Below, piece by piece: positions 1-8,581 of a stretch of DNA of 64,000 bases. The stretch's first letter is position 1, and every line of letters begins with the position of its first letter. Under the pieces are notes generated by a model. It did no database searches. It had not been told where the DNA came from and was given only the letters and a program-made list of their open reading frames with translations. The translations under genes and the position numbers were made by a program. This DNA is from Acidimicrobiales bacterium (GTDB lineage Bacteria; Actinomycetota; Acidimicrobiia; Acidimicrobiales; Poriferisodalaceae). The stretch spans positions 177,696 through 241,695 of the forward strand of contig JAAZYR010000004.1 of assembly GCA_014239555.1 (NCBI GenBank), read 5' to 3'.

Positions 1-95
1 ATTTTCCATTCCTCAAATTCAGGGCCAGGAATACTGTTTCCCGATCCGGTCCCAACGATGACGAGGTCGAATTCTTCGGTTGACGCTTGGCTCAT
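1..95 (-). CDS. mtr: Mycothione reductase, N-terminal fragment
   Basis: Only the first 31 codons lie in the window; the gene runs off the left edge. The start is the ATG complementary to 93-95. The peptide shows the Rossmann FAD-binding turn GTGSGNSI, preceded by FDLVIV. A GTGSGN(S) turn in place of GGGxxG is typical of mycothione reductase, the flavoprotein disulfide reductase that recycles oxidised mycothiol with NADPH. Mycothiol is confined to Actinobacteria, so this fragment is a useful taxonomic marker. The active-site Cys pair is outside the window, so another family member cannot be excluded. Confidence 0.75.
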   Translation of the reverse strand, partial: MSQASTEEFDLVIVGTGSGNSIPGPEFEEWK

Positions 96-174
96 ACACC
101 AGAGTCAATCAGCCAGACGCGCCCAATGGAGGAGATTCACAATAGCTCCAGCCGATATGCCTCAAATTGAGTAG

Positions 175-195
175 TTATCAACGCTTCTTATCAAC
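175..195. repeat. Tandem TTATCAAC repeat upstream of mtr
   Basis: Two identical octamers TTATCAAC occupy 175-182 and 188-195, a 13-base period. They lie in the 114-base gap upstream of the mycothione reductase start. They could be a regulator binding site, but no regulator is known for them and the repeat is short. Confidence 0.3.
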
Positions 196-209
196 TTTGC
201 GTTCCCGAA

Positions 210-1442
210 TTACACCAACGCTTGGTACACGAGAGATTTCATTTCAGGTCGGAGGGGGTGTGTGCTGGAAGGAAGAAGTTGGGTTAAAAAAATAACGGTC
301 ATATCTTCGACGGGGTCTACCCAGAACGCGGTGGACGCCGCGCCGCCCCACGCGTACTCACCTTTCTGACTCAGAACCTTTGCCTTAGCTGGGTCAATCA
401 CCACCGAAAACCCCAACCCGAAACCGACCCCGTCATATGCTGTTTCTGAAAAAAGTGGCCGACCATATTCGGTTAGATCCACGCCTCCAGGTAGATGGTT
501 GGTGGTCATGAACTCCAAGGTCTTTCGGCCGATAATGCGATGCCCTTCGAACTCGCCACCATTTCTAAGCGCTTGGGTAAATCGGTGATAGTCACCCAAG
601 GTTGAGACCAATCCCCCGCCTCCGGAAAGCGCTGTTGGCTCGCGCAGGTAGCGTGACTTTTGCGCGTCGTCAAGAAGAGTTGCCTTTAACGATTTAGCGT
701 CAGGGTAGTAACAAGACGCAAAACGTTCTCGTTCGCTCTCTGACACAGAGAAACCAGTGTCGGTCATGCCCAACGGGTCAAAAATATGGTCGTGAAAGTA
801 CTGATCCAGAGTAACGCCAGCAACTAACTCAATGATACGTCCTACGACGTCCGTCGAACATGAGTAGTTCCATTCGGTCCCCGGATCGAAAAGAAGAGGT
901 AGCGAGGCGACTACGTTGCATTGATTCTCAAGGTCACCAGGACTCTTCGTCCATTCAAAGCCGGCTCTTCGATACATCTCATCAACGGTGTTAGCCATGT
1001 GGAAGTGGTACGTGAGGCCACTGGTATGAGTAAGTAAGTCATGGACAGAGATTTCTCTTAGCGGCTCTCGTGTTTGCGGTTTTGCCGCGTCGCCGCCGAC
1101 AAACACTTGAGTATCGGCGAAGGCAGGAATCCATTTCGAAATTGGATCTTTGAGCTGGAGTAACCCTTTCTCATATAACTGCATCAGTGCTATCGAAGTG
1201 ACAGGTTTCGTCATAGAGTAAAATCGATAAATCGTGTTGCTCTCCACTGGTAATGAGCGTTCGATATCACGACAACCGTAGACATCGTGATACACCACTT
1301 TCCCTCCACGGCTAACGAGCACATTCGTTCCTGGAAGGCGACCATCGTCGACGTAGCGGTGTAAATGTGCGCCGAGCTGATCTAATCTTTCCGGGTCAAA
1401 CCCGCCCTCAGAAGGATCCACCTCCACTTCGATCGTTTCCAT
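210..1442 (-). CDS. Serine beta-lactamase-like hydrolase/esterase (class C fold)
   Basis: Predicted serine hydrolase of 410 residues in the penicillin-binding-protein/class C beta-lactamase fold, the group that includes family VIII esterases such as EstB. The nucleophile motif SMTK is at about 76-79 (Ser and Lys). A Tyr-containing second motif (NYSCS) is in the middle and a WGG motif is near the C-terminus in place of the KTG box. There is no signal peptide, which fits a cytoplasmic esterase better than a secreted beta-lactamase. The ATG at 1442 is chosen because GAGGTG lies 7 bases upstream; an in-frame ATG 21 bases further upstream would place that SD inside the gene. The substrate is unknown; ester hydrolysis is the likeliest activity. 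It is divergent from the histidine phosphatase. Confidence 0.85.
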   Translation of the reverse strand: METIEVEVDPSEGGFDPERLDQLGAHLHRYVDDGRLPGTNVLVSRGGKVVYHDVYGCRDIERSLPVESNTIYRFYSMTKPVTSIALMQLYEKGLLQLKDPISKWIPAFADTQVFVGGDAAKPQTREPLREISVHDLLTHTSGLTYHFHMANTVDEMYRRAGFEWTKSPGDLENQCNVVASLPLLFDPGTEWNYSCSTDVVGRIIELVAGVTLDQYFHDHIFDPLGMTDTGFSVSESERERFASCYYPDAKSLKATLLDDAQKSRYLREPTALSGGGGLVSTLGDYHRFTQALRNGGEFEGHRIIGRKTLEFMTTNHLPGGVDLTEYGRPLFSETAYDGVGFGLGFSVVIDPAKAKVLSQKGEYAWGGAASTAFWVDPVEDMTVIFLTQLLPSSTHPLRPEMKSLVYQALV

Positions 1443-1479
1443 CGTTCGACACCTCATTCGCACGGTTTGGGACTACTTC

Positions 1480-1496
1480 AAAGGCTACGAGCCTTT
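1480..1496. promoter_or_regulatory. Perfect 7-bp inverted repeat between divergent genes
   Basis: AAAGGCT, a 3-base spacer, then AGCCTTT form a perfect dyad. It lies in the 100-base divergent interval between the esterase-like gene and the phosphatase, centred about 55 bases before the phosphatase start. Inferred operator; the regulator is unknown. Confidence 0.4.
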
Positions 1497-1530
1497 ACAT
1501 GTGAGACACCGACGTGCGGGCGTGCTGCCC

Positions 1531-1536
1531 TAGAGT
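1531..1536 (+). promoter_or_regulatory. -10 element of a leaderless promoter (histidine phosphatase)
   Basis: TAGAGT lies exactly 6 bases before the ATG at 1543 and there is no SD sequence. Transcription would start at or next to the start codon, as in leaderless actinobacterial mRNAs. Confidence 0.55.
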
Positions 1537-1542
1537 GCCTCG

Positions 1543-2241
1543 ATGGCTAATGCTACGACCGATGACGTCCTAGTCGCCCGTTTCCTCCTTGTGCGCCATG
1601 GCGAATCCAAAGTCATGGTCGATGGGGTGGTAGGAGGTCTAAAAACCTGTTCTGGGCTTTCTGACCGTGGACGGGATCAAGCCGCGAGGCTGGGTTCGAG
1701 GTTCGCGACAGGAAATGAAAATTCAATCGAGATCGCATATGCATCTCCTCTACCGCGTGCATTGGAAACAACCGAGATCGTCCTCTCCAGTGCCTCATTG
1801 AATCTCGAAATAAACATTCATCCCAATCTGGAGGAATTCAGACTCGGAGAAGCTGATGGTCTTACGTGGGAAGAAGTCAGAGCTCGATACGATTTAGGAA
1901 ATTTCGAACAGCGAGACCCATTCACGCCCATTATTCCGGGGGGTGACAGTCGAGCGGGCTTCCGTCACCGGGTTGCTGAAGCTCTTAGCGAAATAGCTGA
2001 TCGTCATCGTGGTTCCACCATCTTTATTGGCTGCCATGGAGGGGTTATTTCCGCAGCGATGGCGACGGCTTTTGGTTTGGGGGTAAATCAGCGGCACACC
2101 GAATTGGCTCCCATCGTTACCTCGATTACCGAGTTAGAAATTTTGTCCAGTCCGACTCGAGGGCGAAGGTGGATGTGTCGCCGATATAACGACTCAGTTC
2201 ACCTGCACGGCACCGGCGAAGACCCGCGCGATCATCTCTAA
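1543..2241 (+). CDS. Histidine phosphatase family protein (phosphoglycerate mutase-like)
   Basis: 232 residues. The N-terminal phosphohistidine motif LVRHGES is at about 17-23 and a second catalytic His is in GCHGG at about 164. A central acidic Glu motif (SPLPRALETTEI, then EFRLGEADG) completes the usual catalytic pocket. Such enzymes remove phosphate from small molecules such as alpha-ribazole phosphate, sugar phosphates or phosphoglycerate; the sequence does not say which. Its TAA stop shares one base with the ATG of the MFS transporter (TAATG), so the two are translationally coupled. The phosphatase may act on something the transporter handles, but this is speculative. Confidence 0.85.
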   Translation: MANATTDDVLVARFLLVRHGESKVMVDGVVGGLKTCSGLSDRGRDQAARLGSRFATGNENSIEIAYASPLPRALETTEIVLSSASLNLEINIHPNLEEFRLGEADGLTWEEVRARYDLGNFEQRDPFTPIIPGGDSRAGFRHRVAEALSEIADRHRGSTIFIGCHGGVISAAMATAFGLGVNQRHTELAPIVTSITELEILSSPTRGRRWMCRRYNDSVHLHGTGEDPRDHL

Positions 2242-3479
2242 TGGGGGCGAACCCCAATCAGGGTATTTGGGAGTTAATTAATCGGCCGGGAGTTCGGAAC
2301 CTTCTAATTTCCAACGCCTGCGGCGTCGCTAGCGCGGTCACGTTGGCAATTTCGATGGGCGTTCATGTCTACGCGTTATCTGGACGCGAGTTTGACATTG
2401 CATTAGTGGGCTTGGCTGAATTTCTTCCCACGTTCTTCCTCGTTTTACCCGCGGGAACGCTCGCTGATCGGGTTGATCGGCGTTCGCTTGCCGCGGCCGG
2501 GTACCTTCTGCAAGCATTCGTGGCAATCGTTGGTACTGGCTACCTGATAGCTGGCGGGACGGGCATCTGGCCTCTGCTGTTACTAACAGCTGTTTATGGC
2601 ACGGCACGCGGATTCGTAAACCCTGCGGCGCGAGCCCTACCCGCAAACGTTGTCTCACGTGACGATTTACCGCGACTAATTCCTGCGCAGTCAACCGTTT
2701 GGCAACTGGCGATTGTGATCACACCAATTCTGATTGGAGCGCTTTACGCGGCTGGCCCGCAATACACATTCATGGCTATCGCTTTTCTCAACCTCGTGGC
2801 TGCCCGTGCTGTAAAGCGTGTCAAATTCCATTCCCCGCAAGAGCGCTTCGCTCAAAAGCCTGGCTTCAGAACGGCAATCGAAGGATTCCATCTAGTCCGA
2901 AAGACACCACTCTTACTTGCCGCTATTGGTTTAGATCTATTCGCTGTTCTGCTCGGAGGCGTGGTTGCGTTAGGTCCAGCAATTTGCGTCGATTTAGTAG
3001 ATGCGCCAGCCTCCGCCGCTTTTTGGATTCGTTCAGCCTGTGGAGTCGGAGCGGCTCTTACCGCATTGTTCCTCACGAAAATGCCGTTAAAAAATAAGAT
3101 CGGACGGCGACTCCTGCAGGCAATTGCGATTTTCGGAATTCTCCACATTGGGGTCGCGTTTAGCTCATCTCTGCTTCTGACCCTCTTGTTGTTCGCTGGC
3201 GCAGCCGCCGCAGACATGGTGAGCGTTTTTGTGAGAACTACCATCGTTCCATTAGCAACACCTGACTCCGTTCGGGGGCGAGTCCTGGCCGTGGAAGCAG
3301 TGTTCATAGGCGCGTCGAACGAGCTCGGTGCCTTCGAGTCCGGTATCACTGCGGAATGGTTCGGCCTTCGACCAGCAATCATCTTCGCTGGCATTTCTAC
3401 ACTTGTCGTAGTTGCGTTATTCGCTGTCCTCGTGCCCGACCTAAGGAATCTTGATCGATTTGAAGACATCGGTGCTTAA
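2241..3479 (+). CDS. MFS transporter
   Basis: 412-residue integral membrane protein with about ten to twelve hydrophobic segments. An MFS motif A-like loop (GTLADRVDRR) follows the second helix, and a second cytoplasmic loop lies near residues 200-220. The overall pattern resembles the MFS group often annotated as enterobactin exporter-like or MFS_3. The direction of transport and the substrate cannot be read from the sequence. It is coupled to the phosphatase by TAATG and lies 48 bases before the NicX-like operon. It could therefore import or export the substrate of that catabolic route; that link is inference from position only. Confidence 0.85.
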   Translation: MGANPNQGIWELINRPGVRNLLISNACGVASAVTLAISMGVHVYALSGREFDIALVGLAEFLPTFFLVLPAGTLADRVDRRSLAAAGYLLQAFVAIVGTGYLIAGGTGIWPLLLLTAVYGTARGFVNPAARALPANVVSRDDLPRLIPAQSTVWQLAIVITPILIGALYAAGPQYTFMAIAFLNLVAARAVKRVKFHSPQERFAQKPGFRTAIEGFHLVRKTPLLLAAIGLDLFAVLLGGVVALGPAICVDLVDAPASAAFWIRSACGVGAALTALFLTKMPLKNKIGRRLLQAIAIFGILHIGVAFSSSLLLTLLLFAGAAAADMVSVFVRTTIVPLATPDSVRGRVLAVEAVFIGASNELGAFESGITAEWFGLRPAIIFAGISTLVVVALFAVLVPDLRNLDRFEDIGA

Positions 3480-3527
3480 GAGGGGCGTTGGGTACTACGT
3501 TCGCACTAGCAGAAAGCGGGAGGACTC

Positions 3528-4574
3528 ATGCTCGTAGAACGGATCGAAGGAAAATGGATTGAAGCATTTGCGCGTGTCTTCGACTTGTGCGCCGTCGATA
3601 AAAGTCAAAGCGCTGCAATACTTTCTGAGACACAGAGCCGAAACGTCAACGTTAACTTGGCGGAGTTGGGTCTCGACCGCCTAGGAATTCGCCCCATTCA
3701 CATTGTCTTGCCGACACTTCGACAGTCTGCTCCCGTACCCATTCGTTCCACTGGAGCATCCGACGCAATCGCCGGTTCGAAAGCCGTCATCGGGGCCCTT
3801 TCTTCCGTCGATTTTGTCGTCGACTGCACGGTCGAGGGGCTCCTTCACGCACCTGAGCTTCCTGAGATTCTGGCAGGGGGCAGTCGCATTCTCATGGTCT
3901 CTAATGAACATCCTGAGGCATTGGAGCGCCTGATGCCTACCCCCGACCTTGAACCGAAGGTCAAAACAGGAATTAAGAAGTTGATTCAAGCCAAAGAGAT
4001 GCGAGTTACCTCAACCGCTGGCACCGACATCACGGTGGACGTCAGCGAAGCCCCTTGTGGCGGTGGATGGGGGTACACAACTCGGCCAAGCACCATTTCG
4101 CATTGGCCAGGTGGTCTGTGCTTGGCTTTCCCGACGGCGAACACGGTCAATGGGACCATTGTTATGGACCGAGGAGACATCAACCTCACGTTTAAACGCT
4201 ACGTAGAGTCTCCAATAACACTCACCATTGAGAACGACTACATAGTTGAAGTCGGAGGCGATGGAACAGATGCATCCCTATTCCGCAGTTACACGGACGC
4301 ATGGAACGACGCAGACGCTTATGCAGCCAGCCATATTGGATGGGGCATGAACCCAGGTGCACGCTGGGACACACTGCCCTTATACGACAGAAGTCAAACC
4401 AATGGCACCGAACAACGAGCGTTCGCAGGCAACTTCCTATATTCAACCGGCGCGAATGAGCACGCAGGCCGACACACGTTGGGCCATTTCGATCTCCCTA
4501 TGCGAAATCACACCGTATTGTTAGATGACGAATCTGTCGTCGTTGACGGTGTCTTGCAAGGGGATCTGGCTTAG
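3528..4574 (+). CDS. NicX-like 2,5-dihydroxypyridine 5,6-dioxygenase family protein
   Basis: 348 residues, the length of Pseudomonas NicX, an Fe(II) ring-cleaving dioxygenase of nicotinate degradation that shares the aminopeptidase M29 fold. The diagnostic stretches are present: SHIGWG with His at 269, NFLYSTG near 303-308, and HFDLP with His 320 and Asp 322. These match the NicX iron ligands His265, His318 and Asp320 in order and spacing. The N-terminal half is more diverged, so the ring substrate may differ. A strong SD (GGGAGGA) precedes the ATG. It is the first gene of a five-gene operon with a CoA ligase, VOC protein, dehydrogenase and aminotransferase, which supports a catabolic role. 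An M29-type peptidase is less likely. Confidence 0.8.
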   Translation: MLVERIEGKWIEAFARVFDLCAVDKSQSAAILSETQSRNVNVNLAELGLDRLGIRPIHIVLPTLRQSAPVPIRSTGASDAIAGSKAVIGALSSVDFVVDCTVEGLLHAPELPEILAGGSRILMVSNEHPEALERLMPTPDLEPKVKTGIKKLIQAKEMRVTSTAGTDITVDVSEAPCGGGWGYTTRPSTISHWPGGLCLAFPTANTVNGTIVMDRGDINLTFKRYVESPITLTIENDYIVEVGGDGTDASLFRSYTDAWNDADAYAASHIGWGMNPGARWDTLPLYDRSQTNGTEQRAFAGNFLYSTGANEHAGRHTLGHFDLPMRNHTVLLDDESVVVDGVLQGDLA

Positions 4575-4584
4575 TAGTTCACAA

Positions 4585-6084
4585 ATGTGGAGCGAAGGAC
4601 AAGACCTTGCATCGTGGGTGGATCGGTGGGCCGATCATCAACCCGATGCGCCAGCAATCGAGTTCGAAGGGTCCGCTACGAGCTTCAAGGCACTATCGCT
4701 GCGAGTTAGCTCAGTTGCTGATTGGCTCAATGCGCAAGACATAAACGTGGGCGACCGTGTCGCGTGGTTAGGACCGAACCGTCCTTTGGCAATCGAACTG
4801 CTTCTTGCTTGTTCTCGTCTCGGAGCAATTTTCCTACCGTTGAACTCGCGTCTACTGGTCTCTGAACATCAGTGGATCATCGACAACGCAGAGCCAAAGA
4901 TCGTTGTTGCTGACCCAATGTTTAGCGACCACGCTCTCAAATCAGCGGGGGAACTACCCATTCACGTAGTCGATGATGAAACTCCCCTAATTGATGATGT
5001 AGCGGCTCCCCGGCCGGGAAAAGCAGAACACCCATTGCTCCTGGCCTATACCTCAGGAACCACAGGTAAACCTAAAGGTGCGCTCTTAACGCAGAGCGCG
5101 TTAATGGCCAACGCGTTGAATAGTGCGCACGCTCATGATCTGACACCCAAAGATCGATTTCTTACATTTCTCCCCTTGTTCCATGTAGGAGGACTCAATA
5201 TTCAGACTCTTCCCGCTCTGATGGGTGGAGCAGCAGTTCTTCTTCACCGTGCGTTTGATCCCGGCGAATGGCTACGAGATGTCGAAAGATGGCAACCAAC
5301 TTGGTCGCTGTTCGTTCCTTCAACGTTGAACGCCGTGAGTGAACATCCAAGATTCGAAGATACAGATCTCTCTTCACTTCGCGGCTTGATGGCCGGATCG
5401 TCAACTATTCCTGAAGCAACAACGCGACCATTTTTTGAACGTGGAATCCCAGTGGGTCAGGTCTACGGTGCGACTGAAACCGCTCCGACCGCAATCGTTC
5501 TAAAGGCAGATCAGGCGCTCAACCACCCCGGATCGTGTGGCAAACCATCAACGCTTTGCGAAATTCGCATTGTCGACGATAACGGCGTCAACGTCAGCGA
5601 CGGTATTTCCGGGGAATTGTGGGTTCGCGGTCCGAACATCTTGCGGGAATACTGGGGAAATTACGAAGCGACGGCTGAGTCAATTACCGACGGCTGGTTC
5701 CACACAGGAGATATTGGGCACGCGGACCCTGACGGATGGATTTACATCGATGATCGCAAGAAAGACGTAGTGATTTCAGGCGGGGAAAATATTTACCCGG
5801 CCGAACTCGAAAACGTGCTGGCCGAAAGCGACATATTCCTCGAGGCGACCGTTGTTGGGCGGCCGGATCGGCGTTGGGGAGAGGTCCCAATTGTGGTCGG
5901 GGTGGCTGCTGCGGACGTGCCTCCCAACGACCGAGCAGTGTTGGAACTCTTTGCGGGGCGATTAGCTAAGTTCAAACACCCGAAACAAGTGATTTGGGTT
6001 GACGAGCTCCCTCGAAACGTGATGGGAAAAGTACTCAAACACGAAGTTCGCGACCTGATTGCGGACAAAGACAATGAGGAATAA
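4585..6084 (+). CDS. Acyl-CoA synthetase (AMP-forming ligase)
   Basis: 499-residue ANL-superfamily ligase that activates a carboxylic acid with ATP to an acyl-adenylate and then a CoA thioester. Seen: the P-loop YTSGTTGKPKG near residue 155, YGATET near 300, GWFHTGDIG near 370, the hinge DRKKD near 390 and the C-terminal catalytic Lys in MGKVLK. It resembles the o-succinylbenzoate/medium-chain acyl ligase group; the acid is unknown. The ATG at 4585 is chosen because it lies 10 bases after the NicX-like stop and starts the conserved domain; an in-frame ATG at 4525 would overlap the upstream gene by 50 bases. It probably activates an acid produced by the ring-cleaving enzyme. Confidence 0.88.
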   Translation: MWSEGQDLASWVDRWADHQPDAPAIEFEGSATSFKALSLRVSSVADWLNAQDINVGDRVAWLGPNRPLAIELLLACSRLGAIFLPLNSRLLVSEHQWIIDNAEPKIVVADPMFSDHALKSAGELPIHVVDDETPLIDDVAAPRPGKAEHPLLLAYTSGTTGKPKGALLTQSALMANALNSAHAHDLTPKDRFLTFLPLFHVGGLNIQTLPALMGGAAVLLHRAFDPGEWLRDVERWQPTWSLFVPSTLNAVSEHPRFEDTDLSSLRGLMAGSSTIPEATTRPFFERGIPVGQVYGATETAPTAIVLKADQALNHPGSCGKPSTLCEIRIVDDNGVNVSDGISGELWVRGPNILREYWGNYEATAESITDGWFHTGDIGHADPDGWIYIDDRKKDVVISGGENIYPAELENVLAESDIFLEATVVGRPDRRWGEVPIVVGVAAADVPPNDRAVLELFAGRLAKFKHPKQVIWVDELPRNVMGKVLKHEVRDLIADKDNEE

Positions 6085-6087
6085 GAA

Positions 6088-6474
6088 ATGCCCCTAGGAC
6101 ACATTGGCATCAACGTTTCAGATTTGGAAGTGTCGTATTCCTACTACGGCGCTCTCCTGCCTTACGTGGGTTACGAGCAATTCCTAGTCGACGACGATCA
6201 GTTCGCATTTAGACCCGCCGATAACAAAACTGGTACGTATATTTTCTTTTACCCCGTCGAAGACGCTTACCGTCGCACATATGCAGGGTTACAGCATCTT
6301 GCGTTCATGGTGCCAACAAAAGCCAAGGTAGAAGAAGCCACTTTGGCCGCGCAGCGACTTGGATCGGAAATCGTTCACACGCCCCAAGAATGGCCAGATT
6401 ATCCGCCACCCTATTACGCCTCTTTTTGGAGAGATCCAGACGGAATAATGCTCGAAGCCGTTTGCCACAAATAA
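6088..6474 (+). CDS. VOC-superfamily (glyoxalase/extradiol-type) metalloprotein
   Basis: 128 residues, a single vicinal-oxygen-chelate module pair. Candidate metal ligands are His5 (GHIGINV), His70 (LQHLAF) and Glu123 (MLEAV), the usual H/H/E pattern, so it is probably catalytic and not just a binding protein. Possible activities include lyase, epimerase or dioxygenase chemistry on an intermediate of the same operon. SD GAGGA lies 8 bases before the ATG, inside the end of the ligase gene; the gap to the ligase stop is only 3 bases. Confidence 0.8.
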   Translation: MPLGHIGINVSDLEVSYSYYGALLPYVGYEQFLVDDDQFAFRPADNKTGTYIFFYPVEDAYRRTYAGLQHLAFMVPTKAKVEEATLAAQRLGSEIVHTPQEWPDYPPPYYASFWRDPDGIMLEAVCHK

Positions 6475-6490
6475 CACGAAGGGAGTCGCT

Positions 6491-7375
6491 ATGAGCGCAC
6501 AGAAAGAGGTCGCCTTCATTGGTTTAGGCGTGATGGGCTATCCAATGGCGCGGCATCTGATTAATGCTGGTCACGGAGTGACCGTCTACAACCGGACTCC
6601 ATCTAAGTCCGAACAATGGGTCGTAGAAAACGGCGGGACAAGGCAGTTAACTCCCCGACAGGCAGCACTCGAGGCTGAGATCGTTTTTATTTGTGTCGGG
6701 AATGACGACGACGTCCGCTCCGTAGTGCTCGGCGCTGAGGGCGTTCTCGCCGCTATGGCTTCAGGCGCGCTGATCATTGACCACACAACGGCGTCCGCGA
6801 AGCTTGCTCGGGAACTGGAAGCTACGTGCATGAAGAAAGGCGTCGGTTTTTTAGACGCACCGATCTCGGGCGGTCAAGCGGGCGCCGAAAGCGGCACGTT
6901 GACAGTCATGTGTGGCGGCGAAAAAAAGTGGTTTGAACTGTCCAAACCCGTGATCGAGTCCTACAGCCAAACTTGCAACCTCATAGGCCCATCTGGGTCA
7001 GGGCAATTAACCAAAATGATGAATCAAATCTGCATTGCCGGAGTGTTACAAGGTCTCTCCGAAGCACTTGAGTTCGGAAGGCGTAGTGACCTGGACTTAG
7101 AACTCGTTCTCCAAACAATTAGTAGCGGCGCAGCAGGTTCATGGCAGATGGAAAACCGGGGAAAAACCATGACCCGCGACGAATTCGAATTCGGTTTCGC
7201 CGTCGACTGGATGCGCAAAGACTTAGACATCGTCATACAAGAGGCCCAACGTACTGATGCGCCTGTAGAAATCACCAAACTTGTCGACGCGTTTTACGCC
7301 GAACTCCAGACGAATGGAGGCGGACGTCTCGACACCAGCAGCCTCATCAGCAGATTACGACCTGTTCCTGAATGA
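6491..7375 (+). CDS. Beta-hydroxyacid dehydrogenase (GarR/MmsB-like)
   Basis: 294-residue NAD(P)-dependent dehydrogenase of the 3-hydroxyisobutyrate / tartronate-semialdehyde reductase family. The N-terminal Rossmann motif GLGVMGYPMA is at 11-20, the substrate signature DAPISGGQAGAESG at 122-135 and the catalytic Lys175 in GQLTKMMNQ. The family reduces small semialdehydes or oxidises beta-hydroxy acids. SD GGGAG lies 5 bases before the ATG. Its stop overlaps the next start (ATGA), so it is coupled to the aminotransferase. Together they could interconvert a C3 hydroxy acid or semialdehyde with an amino acid or glyoxylate. Confidence 0.88.
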   Translation: MSAQKEVAFIGLGVMGYPMARHLINAGHGVTVYNRTPSKSEQWVVENGGTRQLTPRQAALEAEIVFICVGNDDDVRSVVLGAEGVLAAMASGALIIDHTTASAKLARELEATCMKKGVGFLDAPISGGQAGAESGTLTVMCGGEKKWFELSKPVIESYSQTCNLIGPSGSGQLTKMMNQICIAGVLQGLSEALEFGRRSDLDLELVLQTISSGAAGSWQMENRGKTMTRDEFEFGFAVDWMRKDLDIVIQEAQRTDAPVEITKLVDAFYAELQTNGGGRLDTSSLISRLRPVPE

Positions 7376-8505
7376 ACGGAAGTGCACACGCCTTCCTATC
7401 TAGATACGGTGCCCACGTGATTCACAGCGACCGCGTACTTATGGGCCCTGGCCCGTGTAATCCCTACCCAGAGGTAATAGAGGCGTTCACCCGGCCGGTT
7501 CTAGGCCATCTCGACCCGGATTTCCTCTCTCTTTTAGATGAAACAAACGAACGCTTACGAACCGTTTGGCAAACAAACAACCTCCTTACTTTCCCCATAA
7601 GCGCTACGGGTTCAGCGGGAATGGAAGCCGCTTTCGTCAATTTCGTCAAAACGGGCGATGTCGTGGTCGTCGGGGTGAACGGAGTCTTTGGAAATCGCAT
7701 GTGCGATGTTGCAACAAGGGCTGGAGCAACGGTGATAGCTGTTGAAGAGGAGTGGGGTCGAGCGATAGATCCCCAACGGCTTCTCGACGCTCACCCAAAC
7801 CCACAGATGATTGCTGTCGTACATGCCGAGACATCCACCGGTGTGCGCAACGAAATTGCCCCTCTCGGTGCCAACAAAGGCGATGCTTTATTACTCGTCG
7901 ATTGTGTTACTTCACTAGGTGGCATACCTGTATTGGTTGACGAATGGAATATCGATATCGCCTATAGCGGTACCCAAAAATGCCTAGGAGTTCCTCCAGG
8001 CTTATCTCCGATGACTGTTAGCGAACGAGCCATGGAGCGGGTATTAGCAAAGCCGCAAAGTTGGTACCTCGATCTCAACATGATTAAGGAATACGTGACG
8101 GGAGAAGGAGCTCGCGCGTATCACCACACAGCTCCCATTTCTATGCTTTATGGGCTTCATGCCGGTTTGGGCGTGGTCCTATCAGAAGGCCTCGAAGAGG
8201 CTTGGAAACGTCACCAAGCCTGTGGAGATGAGCTGCACAAACGTTTGCCAGAACTTGGATTCGAGTTATGGGCCCAGGAAGGCCACCGGCTCCCGGAGCT
8301 AACTACCGTAACTTTGCCCCAGGGGTTGGACGACAAAGAGGGCAGGCAAACGCTTCTTGAGCGCTACGGCATTGAAGTGGGCGGCGGGCTTGGGCCGGTT
8401 GTCGGCAAAGTCTGGAGGATCGGATGCATGGGTCACACAGCGCGCTTACGTAACGTGAAAATGTTACTCGGGGCTCTCGAGGAACTAGTTGCTCCCAACC
8501 GATAG
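7372..8505 (+). CDS. Class V aminotransferase (alanine/serine-glyoxylate type)
   Basis: 377-residue PLP enzyme. The substrate-loop start VLMGPGPCNPYPEV is at 23-36 and the Schiff-base Lys203 lies in YSGTQKCLG. VDCVTSLGG supplies the Asp that contacts the pyridine nitrogen. This is the alanine-glyoxylate / serine-glyoxylate aminotransferase group, which typically moves an amino group between alanine or serine and glyoxylate. It starts inside the stop of the dehydrogenase (4-base overlap) and closes the five-gene operon. An amine donor or acceptor role fits breakdown of a nitrogen-containing ring, but the true substrate is unknown. Confidence 0.87.
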   Translation: MNGSAHAFLSRYGAHVIHSDRVLMGPGPCNPYPEVIEAFTRPVLGHLDPDFLSLLDETNERLRTVWQTNNLLTFPISATGSAGMEAAFVNFVKTGDVVVVGVNGVFGNRMCDVATRAGATVIAVEEEWGRAIDPQRLLDAHPNPQMIAVVHAETSTGVRNEIAPLGANKGDALLLVDCVTSLGGIPVLVDEWNIDIAYSGTQKCLGVPPGLSPMTVSERAMERVLAKPQSWYLDLNMIKEYVTGEGARAYHHTAPISMLYGLHAGLGVVLSEGLEEAWKRHQACGDELHKRLPELGFELWAQEGHRLPELTTVTLPQGLDDKEGRQTLLERYGIEVGGGLGPVVGKVWRIGCMGHTARLRNVKMLLGALEELVAPNR

Positions 8506-8581
8506 CGATACGTGGTGCGTAAACGATGACTCAAGGCTGATCGCAGGTCTCGTGTGCTCTACCGGCCACGTCATTGGTAAT

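Noticed and set aside
2852..3469. Long open frame on the minus strand inside the MFS gene (205 codons)
   Set aside because: Antisense to a clear transporter gene; the peptide is low complexity in Ser, Arg, Ala and Pro and matches no family.
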